The notes beneath the pieces were generated by a model. That model saw only the letters and a program-made list of their open reading frames with translations, had not been told where the DNA came from and did no database searches. Positions 58,723 to 64,000 of a DNA stretch of 64,000 nt are shown here, piece by piece (position 1 is the stretch's first letter; each line of letters opens with the position of its first letter). The translations under genes were made by a program, and so were the position numbers. Origin of the DNA: CAZQHK01 sp964593455 (GTDB taxonomy: Bacteria > Muiribacteriota > CAYSPT01); assembly GCA_964593455.1 (NCBI GenBank), contig CAZQHK010000009.1:1-64000 (forward strand), written 5' to 3'.

Positions 58723-59628
58723 ATGAAAAAAAAGCGGTTTTTCCTGGTAATAGTAATGAGCGTATTATGTGCCGCGCTGCTTTTATACGCGCGATGCCTC
58801 CTGAGTTCGAATGATAAACGTAAAGACGGCCTTTTCGTAGAAGATCTCGGTGACGGTGTGACATTGACGCTTATCAGGATACCTCCCGGTAAATTCACCA
58901 TGGGGAGCCCGATCGATGAACCGGGCAGGTTCACAGATGAAAGTCCCGAACATGCTGTTTCCATTTCCCGGGCCATATGGATGGGTAAATTCGAAGTAAC
59001 GCAGGAACAATACCAAAAAATAATGCGGATGAGTCCCAGCCGGTTCCGGGGAAGGAAGAGGCCGGTGGAGACGATCACGTTCTTCAACGCTCGTGAATTT
59101 TGTCAGAAACTCTCTCAGAAAACCGGGAAACTGTACCGTTTACCGACCGAGGCTGAATGGGAGTATGCCTGCCGGGCAGGGACGAACACCGCCCTTTATA
59201 CGGGCCTGATAAGCATTAACGGAATAAAGAATTCTCCCGAAATCGATCCCATCGCCTGGTACGCGGGCAACAGCGGTGTTGCCAATGAAGATGGAATTGA
59301 TTCTTCGGCCTGGGAAGGGAAACAGTACCCTCACCGCCGGGCGGCCACCCACCCGGTCGGTTTTAAAAAACCGAATGATTTCGGGCTTTATGATATGATT
59401 GGCAATGTCTGGGAATGGTGCCAGGATTGGTATGACGCCGGGTACTATCAAGCCACTCCATACGACGATCCTTCGGGACCCCAAACCTCTGCTAAGAAAG
59501 TCTTGCGAGGCGGCTCCTGGGGTAGCGATGTCAGAAACTGCCGCTCGGCTAACCGGTTGGGAGAGTTTCCCGGCCAGAGAAATCACACCGTCGGATTAAG
59601 AGTCGTGCTGGAAAACGCCGCATTTTGA
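58723..59628 (+). CDS. membrane-anchored formylglycine-generating-enzyme-like (SUMF1) protein
   Basis: ATG 58723 gives 301 residues: an N-terminal anchor or signal (FFLVIVMSVLCAALLLYARC), then an FGE/SUMF1 fold with IPPGKFTMGSP, KFEVTQEQYQKIM, LPTEAEWEYACRAGT, YDMIGNVWEWCQDWY and VLRGGSWGSD...RNHTVGLRVV. True FGE oxidises a sulfatase cysteine; many relatives lack the redox cysteines and act otherwise. The Cys in EYACRAG and EWCQDW are family positions, but the paired catalytic cysteines near the end are not evident (NCRSANRL). No sulfatase is nearby. Function beyond the fold is open. Confidence 0.88.
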   Translation: MKKKRFFLVIVMSVLCAALLLYARCLLSSNDKRKDGLFVEDLGDGVTLTLIRIPPGKFTMGSPIDEPGRFTDESPEHAVSISRAIWMGKFEVTQEQYQKIMRMSPSRFRGRKRPVETITFFNAREFCQKLSQKTGKLYRLPTEAEWEYACRAGTNTALYTGLISINGIKNSPEIDPIAWYAGNSGVANEDGIDSSAWEGKQYPHRRAATHPVGFKKPNDFGLYDMIGNVWEWCQDWYDAGYYQATPYDDPSGPQTSAKKVLRGGSWGSDVRNCRSANRLGEFPGQRNHTVGLRVVLENAAF

Positions 59629-59661
59629 CAATTACCGCCACCTTGAGTTAGTATCAACCGC

Positions 59662-60996
59662 ATGAACATCGGTGCGATAATTAAACGTCTGGTGAGATTT
59701 ATCAGATATGACATCTGGCACATCCGCCTCCAGGATCTTCCCGGAGCCCGGTACTTCTTCGTCAAACAATTGAGAATCGTACTGCTGGCGCTGCGTGAGT
59801 TCGGGGAAGACCGGTGTCATCTACGGGCCTCGGCGCTGACCTTTTACTCGCTTCTCTCGATCGTGCCGGTGGTGGCTATGGCTTTCGGAGTGGCCAAGGG
59901 ATTCGGCCTGGAGAAGGTGCTGGAAAAACAGATCATCAAACAACTCTCCGGGCAAGAGGAGGTTGCTACCCGCATCATCGATTTTGCCCGTTCGTTACTG
60001 GAAAACACCAAAGGCGGGCTCATCGCCGGTATCGGTGTGCTGCTGCTGTTCTACACTATATTCAAGGTCCTGGCCAATATCGAGCATTCTTTCAATGATA
60101 TCTGGGGAGTCAAGAGTCCCCGCAGCCTGGGCCGGCGTTTGAGCGATTATCTGGCCATCATGGTGGTCTGTCCCCTGCTTTTTGTTATATCCCACAGTCT
60201 TACCGTATTCGTCATGGGCCAGCTGAAAATCATTTCTCAAAACGGATCCGGGTTGGCACTCGTCAGTCCGCTGTTGCTGAAAATTCTCAATTTTCTACCG
60301 TTTGGCGTCATATGGGTTTTGTTCAGCTTTATCTACATTTTCGTGCCCAATACGAAAGTCAACCTGAAGTCGGGGATACTGGCCGGTATCGTTGCCGGTT
60401 CGGTCTACCAGTTCGTCAATTGGGGATACTTCAAATTCCAGGTGGGCGCGGCCAATTACGGCGCCATCTACGGTAGTTTCGCTGCCCTGCCGCTCTTTCT
60501 TATCTGGCTCCAGGTAAGCTGGTTGATCGTGCTTTTAGGGGCCGAGATCTGTTTCGGTCACCAGAACGTGGAAACCTATGAACTTGAGCCCCTCAGCCAG
60601 CGGGCCAGCCATTCGTTTAAAAAACTTCTCGCTCTGAAAATGACACATCTCCTGATTAAAAATTTCCATCAGGGTAAAAAGCCGCTGACCGCCGATCAGA
60701 TCAGCCGCGAGCTCGATATCCCCAGCCGGCTGGTACATGATGTTCTCTACGAATTGGTGGAAGCGGCTGTTCTGACCGAAACCACGGGAGAGAACCTCGA
60801 AATAGTCGGGTATCAGCCCGCCCGCTGCATCGAACATATGACCATCGGATTTGTGATCAACCAACTCGAACATCGGGGGATAGAGAGTATTCCTATACAG
60901 GGATCAGAGTCGTTGAGTAAGCTATCGTCAGCCCTGAGGCAGATACACGAAACTATCGCCCGCTCACCGGCGAATGTACCGTTGAAAGATATCTAA
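59662..60996 (+). CDS. YihY/BrkB-family membrane protein with C-terminal winged helix
   Basis: This 444-residue protein has six membrane helices of the YihY/BrkB family over about residues 45-310 (RASALTFYSLLSIVPVVAMA, GGLIAGIGVLLLFYTIFKVL, ANYGAIYGSFAALPLFLIWL). A cytoplasmic extension of ~130 residues follows with a winged-helix-like unit (LTADQISRELDIPSRLVHDV, LYELVEAAVLTET). This architecture is known in the family; the DNA-binding-like part may sense or tether something. The old name ribonuclease BN is not supported for such proteins. Start: the first Met of the frame, 34 bases after the FGE gene. Confidence 0.92.
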   Translation: MNIGAIIKRLVRFIRYDIWHIRLQDLPGARYFFVKQLRIVLLALREFGEDRCHLRASALTFYSLLSIVPVVAMAFGVAKGFGLEKVLEKQIIKQLSGQEEVATRIIDFARSLLENTKGGLIAGIGVLLLFYTIFKVLANIEHSFNDIWGVKSPRSLGRRLSDYLAIMVVCPLLFVISHSLTVFVMGQLKIISQNGSGLALVSPLLLKILNFLPFGVIWVLFSFIYIFVPNTKVNLKSGILAGIVAGSVYQFVNWGYFKFQVGAANYGAIYGSFAALPLFLIWLQVSWLIVLLGAEICFGHQNVETYELEPLSQRASHSFKKLLALKMTHLLIKNFHQGKKPLTADQISRELDIPSRLVHDVLYELVEAAVLTETTGENLEIVGYQPARCIEHMTIGFVINQLEHRGIESIPIQGSESLSKLSSALRQIHETIARSPANVPLKDI

Positions 60997-61000
60997 GGAC

Positions 61001-61333
61001 CTAGATACCCGCGTTAGCTAATGCCTCGCAGATTGAATCGACTATTCCGACCAGTTTTGGATGAGATGCTTCGAATTCCCTGACCGACTTGCCCAGTCCA
61101 TCCAGCGACAGTTTAAAAAGTACCGGGTCCTTTTTTGTGCGGGTCGCCTCGCGGGCCGTCTGTTCGGCAAAACCAACGACACTTTTTGCCTGTTCGTCGT
61201 GAGTCTTGGATAGTTCTCCTACCTCGGACTTGAGTGTGCAAATGAGATCGAGAAGTTCGGTCTTCTTCTCGTCATCAATGGATTCGTGGTCTTGAAGCAT
61301 AGACTCGATGCGTTCAATTGTCTCCCTGATCAT
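61001..61333 (-). CDS. DUF4404-like small helical protein
   Basis: ATG 61333, ten bases after a perfect GGAGG, gives 110 residues; the frame to 61564 runs through a dispersed repeat and is not coding. The protein is mostly helix (IRETIERIESMLQDHESIDD, EKKTELLDLICTLKSEVGEL), with a C-terminal EFEASHPKLVGIVDSICEAL segment like DUF4404. Cytoplasmic; role unknown. It is tail-to-tail with the BrkB gene with a 4-base gap. Confidence 0.75.
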   Translation of the reverse strand: MIRETIERIESMLQDHESIDDEKKTELLDLICTLKSEVGELSKTHDEQAKSVVGFAEQTAREATRTKKDPVLFKLSLDGLGKSVREFEASHPKLVGIVDSICEALANAGI

Positions 61334-61417
61334 GATCGTTATAGCCTCCTGTATAAAACATACCAGATTGTCGAACCGGTATTCAACACCAATACGTTTT
61401 GATTTTCCTGCCACTTC

Positions 61418-61450
61418 ACTTTCTACGCTTTCTTGCTTGAGGGTGGGAGG
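61418..61450 (+). repeat. dispersed motif copy
   Basis: ACTTTCTACGCTTTCTTGCT followed by TGAGGGTGGGAGG, nearly identical to the copies at 29238-29270 (minus) and 38884-38913. It stands 85 bases upstream of the DUF4404-like start, in the 410-base gap 61334-61745. Beyond this motif and the promoter/operator at 61631-61689 the gap holds no gene. Confidence 0.7.
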
Positions 61451-61630
61451 AGAGACTCTATTGAGGGAAGGGATTTGAGTAACCCGCCGCTTTCGCCGAT
61501 ACCGCCGCAGGAAGCACCCATTGCTTAAACCTCCCTGAGATTGTTTTTTATCGAAAAACTTCATTATATAACGGTCGCTGGGAACAATATGTTCCTGTAA
61601 AAAGAAAAAGACAGCACTGAAGCCACGAGT

Positions 61631-61666
61631 ATGTCAAAATTCAGATTGGCTAACGCTGTTTGACAT
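61631..61666 (+). promoter_or_regulatory. inverted repeat operator candidate
   Basis: ATGTCAAA (61631-61638) and TTTGACAT (61659-61666) are perfect inverted copies separated by 20 bases. The right arm contains the -35 hexamer of the promoter below. A dimeric regulator bound here would compete with RNA polymerase. Confidence 0.55.
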
Positions 61667-61689
61667 GGTCATTCAAACATGCTTATACT
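61660..61689 (+). promoter_or_regulatory. sigma-70 promoter of the oligopeptide transporter
   Basis: TTGACA (61660-61665) and TATACT (61684-61689), 18 bases apart, about 56 bases before the substrate-binding protein start. The -35 is a full consensus. Confidence 0.75.
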
Positions 61690-61745
61690 AAATAACGATT
61701 TTCTATATCTATGCAGCCCAAAATACATGATAGGGGGAGAAACGT

Positions 61746-63710
61746 GTGAAGAAGCTAATTTGTTGTTTTCTGCTGCTGACCGTTCTGACCGGTTTTGCGT
61801 GGGCTGATGCCCTGGAGGACAAATACGGACTCAAGGGTATTTCAAAAGAAGAGGTTGCTAATCTCTGGGGTGTGATGGGTCTGGAGGGTGCTCCTCCCGA
61901 GGTCCTGGACGCGGCGGCGGTCCAGAAACTGATCTCCAAAATACAATGGGATAATGCAGATGAGGCCAGGGGCATCGGCAGTTCCAAGGCCATTCGCGGC
62001 GGCACGCTCCGTTATCCCATCACCGGCTACCCGGCGACCATCAGAACCGTGGGCAAGAACAGCGGCAATGTCACCAACAGCCTGTTGGAATCGCTGGCCT
62101 ACGAAACACCGATGGGACTGCATCCCACAACCCTGAAATACACGCCGGGACTGGCCAACCGCTGGTTCGTGGCCCCGGACAAGATGACTTTCTTTTTCAA
62201 ATTCGACCCACGGGCGAAATTTTCCGACGGGGAAGCGGTGGAAGCCTACGACTACGTAGCCACCTGGGACCTTTACACCGACGAGGGCCTCGACGACCCC
62301 TTCCAGAACGACTACTGGAACAAGTACGAGCGGCCGGTAGCGCTCACCCGGGACATCGTCATGGTGAAATCAAAACAGCTCAACTGGCGGACCTTCCTCT
62401 CCGCGGGAACCTTTGTCGTGCTGCCGCAGCACGTTATCGGCGAAATGACCGGTAAGGAGTACCTGGAGAAGTTCCAGTTCTCCATGATGCCGGGAAGCGG
62501 GCCCTACGAGTACCTGGACAGTAAGACAAACATCTCACTCACCATGAAACGGCGCTCCGACTGGTGGGGCGACAAACTGCCGTTGAATCAGGGGCTCTAC
62601 AACTTCGACAACCTCATCTTCGAGTGCATCACCGATGAAAATCTGCTGAAGGAAAAATTAAAGAAGGGCGACCTGGACTTCATGCAGGTCAACATCGCCC
62701 GGGAGTGGCACCAGGAGTTGACCGCCGACAAGATGGAGAAGATCGCCAAGGGCTGGATACAGAAACGTAAGATCTTTACCCACAAGGCGGCGGGAACCTC
62801 GGGTATGGCCTACAATATGCGCCAGTGGCCTTTTGACGACATCAACGTGCGCAAGGCCGTGGCCCATCTCTACAACCGGGAACTGATGATGGACAAGCTT
62901 TTTTTCAATGAATATGTTTATCTTGATTCCTTCTACGCCAACTCTCCGTATGAGAATGAAGACAATCCTATAATCAGGTACGATCCCGACGAGGCCATCG
63001 ACCTCCTGGAGGAGGCTGGCTGGGCGCAGACCAGCATCAACGACGAAGGGTACATGGTCCGGGACGGCAAGGTATTCGAAATCACGCTGCCCTACGTGAG
63101 CAAATCCGGCGAGCGGATCTACACCATCTTCCAGGAAGACCTCAAGGAGGTGGGGATCAAGCTCAAGCTGAAACAGATTACGTGGGCTACCATGATCAAA
63201 GACCTGGGTGACCGGAACTTCTCGCTTCTTCCCATGGCGTACACCGGATTGATCTTCCCCAACCCGGAATCCTCTATGCACTCCAAGTTCGCCGACCAGA
63301 AGAACAACAACAATATTTGGGGATTCAAGAACAAGCGGGTGGACGAGATCTGCGACAAGTACTCGTCCATGTTCGACCTGGAGGAGCGGATCGCGGCGGT
63401 AAAGGAGATCGACGGCATCGCTTGCCGGGAGCACCTCTGGTGTTTCGGCTGGTACGGTCCACACACCAGGATTCTTTACTGGAACAAATTCGGGGCTCCT
63501 GATTACCTGTTCAGCCGCTTCGAGCGGAGCACCAACTCCATCATCGTGTACTGGTGGCTCGACGCCGAGAAAGAGAAAAAAATGGAAGAGGCCATTGACG
63601 CGGGAGCGGCTTTGACGGAAGACAGTAAGACCTTTCATAAGGGTCTGGACGTCAAATACTGGGACAAGTATATCAAGAAGCATGGTGCAGAAGAACTGGG
63701 TGACCTGTAA
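61746..63710 (+). CDS. yejA: YejA-type oligopeptide ABC transporter substrate-binding protein
   Basis: This 654-residue periplasmic binding protein of family 5 has signal peptide MKKLICCFLLLTVLTGFAWA. The family signature follows: GGTLRYPITGYPATIRTVGK, a LANRWFVAPDKMTFFFKFDP segment, AKFSDGEAVEAYDYV, and QLNWRTFLSAGTFVVLPQHV. Further markers are AYNMRQWPFDDINVRKAVAH and DEAIDLLEEAGW. The pattern is that of YejA/microcin C binding proteins. These deliver longer peptides to YejBEF. It starts with GGGGGAGAAACGTG upstream; the permease gene follows 30 bases later. Confidence 0.93.
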   Translation: MKKLICCFLLLTVLTGFAWADALEDKYGLKGISKEEVANLWGVMGLEGAPPEVLDAAAVQKLISKIQWDNADEARGIGSSKAIRGGTLRYPITGYPATIRTVGKNSGNVTNSLLESLAYETPMGLHPTTLKYTPGLANRWFVAPDKMTFFFKFDPRAKFSDGEAVEAYDYVATWDLYTDEGLDDPFQNDYWNKYERPVALTRDIVMVKSKQLNWRTFLSAGTFVVLPQHVIGEMTGKEYLEKFQFSMMPGSGPYEYLDSKTNISLTMKRRSDWWGDKLPLNQGLYNFDNLIFECITDENLLKEKLKKGDLDFMQVNIAREWHQELTADKMEKIAKGWIQKRKIFTHKAAGTSGMAYNMRQWPFDDINVRKAVAHLYNRELMMDKLFFNEYVYLDSFYANSPYENEDNPIIRYDPDEAIDLLEEAGWAQTSINDEGYMVRDGKVFEITLPYVSKSGERIYTIFQEDLKEVGIKLKLKQITWATMIKDLGDRNFSLLPMAYTGLIFPNPESSMHSKFADQKNNNNIWGFKNKRVDEICDKYSSMFDLEERIAAVKEIDGIACREHLWCFGWYGPHTRILYWNKFGAPDYLFSRFERSTNSIIVYWWLDAEKEKKMEEAIDAGAALTEDSKTFHKGLDVKYWDKYIKKHGAEELGDL

Positions 63711-63740
63711 GCATGGCTGAGCGATGAGGAGGACCGGTTG

Positions 63741-64000
63741 ATGGCAGCCTATTTCAGTCGCAGATTTTTGTTGATAATACCAACCTTTATCGGAATCACC
63801 TTCCTGGCATTTACCGTCATGCGGTTCGTGCCCGGCGGGCCGGTGGAGCAGGCCATCGCCGCCTACCAGATGCAGATGGCCGGAGCCGGTGAAGCTGGGG
63901 CCTCGACGGGGGGTGGCAGTGGAACGGACCAAAACATATCTATCTCTCCGGAAATGATCCAGAAATTGAAGGAGATTTACGGCTTCGACAAGCCATTCTA
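63741..64000 (+). CDS. yejB: YejB-type oligopeptide ABC permease, cut by the window end
   Basis: The first 86 residues are visible. They begin AAYFSRRFLLIIPTFIGITF and LAFTVMRFVPGGPVEQAIA, the N-terminal helix and RFVPGGPVE motif of YejB/DppB-type permeases. A Gly/Ser/Thr-rich insertion (GEAGASTGGGSGTDQNISIS) and LKEIYGFDKP follow. An AGGAGG RBS precedes ATG 63741. The rest, probably with YejE and YejF, lies beyond the window. Confidence 0.92.
   Translation, partial: MAAYFSRRFLLIIPTFIGITFLAFTVMRFVPGGPVEQAIAAYQMQMAGAGEAGASTGGGSGTDQNISISPEMIQKLKEIYGFDKPF

Noticed and set aside
61334..61564. N-terminal 77-codon extension of the DUF4404-like gene
   Set aside because: It reads through the dispersed repeat, and ATG 61333 has a far better ribosome-binding site.

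Overview
The window comes from a diderm (Gram-negative type) bacterium of moderate base composition. It encodes a secretin, a TonB-dependent receptor and an oligopeptide-uptake system. The exact 100-N run at 27822-27921 marks it as a scaffolded draft or metagenome assembly. Secreted and periplasmic peptidases, peptide uptake and bacillithiol-type genes suggest a peptide-using heterotroph. The GspG-like pseudopilins ending in a PYxEW motif resemble those I associate with Acidobacteriota/Aminicenantota-like lineages. No marker gene settles the phylum.

Region 1 (0-11 kb) is a type IV pilus / type II secretion locus. On the plus strand are an assembly ATPase, PilM, PilN, a PilO protein with a PilP-like tail, and a short secretin. 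On the minus strand are the platform protein (GspF/PilC) and three pseudopilins. Toxin-antitoxin-type pairs surround or interrupt it: PIN plus partner at 0.1-0.8 kb, HicAB at 7.8-8.3 kb, DUF433-DUF5615 at 11.2-11.8 kb. A collapsed remnant of a DUF4062/AlbA-type gene abuts the ATPase.

Region 2 (11.8-29.5 kb) is accessory. It holds a possible tRNA-3'-end (att-like) scar, a PlsC-like acyltransferase, a FetAB-type ABC exporter and a truncated hydrolase. A block of poorly characterised exported proteins follows, including a C39-like peptidase with a Gly/Ala-rich tail and a 57-residue membrane protein. Then come a VIT/VWA/DUF2135 protein, an internally duplicated YibE/F protein and a large adhesin-like lipoprotein. 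The region ends in a repeat-rich zone with the assembly gap and an MNT-MNT-HEPN cassette whose first MNT gene is frameshifted.

Region 3 (29.5-44 kb) holds an ABC exporter whose permease is fused to a CPBP protease domain, and a giant HEAT-TPR-Ser/Thr kinase with a duplicated HEAT block. Next are two tRNA genes (Val, Asp) behind a strong promoter, a nucleoside kinase and an ArfB-like release factor. The region closes with a hybrid sensor kinase, a NarL-type regulator, a STAS protein interrupted at a G9 run, and an FliS-like protein.

Region 4 (44-64 kb) begins with a secreted subtilase and a secreted oligopeptidase B. A tightly packed seven-gene run follows: TonB-dependent receptor (frameshifted), YfiR-like protein, methyl-accepting protein with tandem HAMP-like repeats, PIG-L deacetylase fused to a cyclic-nucleotide-binding domain, BshA-like glycosyltransferase, left-handed beta-helix protein and BshB1-like deacetylase. 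It appears to join envelope sensing to amino-sugar or bacillithiol-like chemistry and is the best candidate here for an undescribed system. An FGE-like protein, a BrkB/YihY membrane protein, a DUF4404-like protein and the start of a YejAB-type oligopeptide transporter complete the window.
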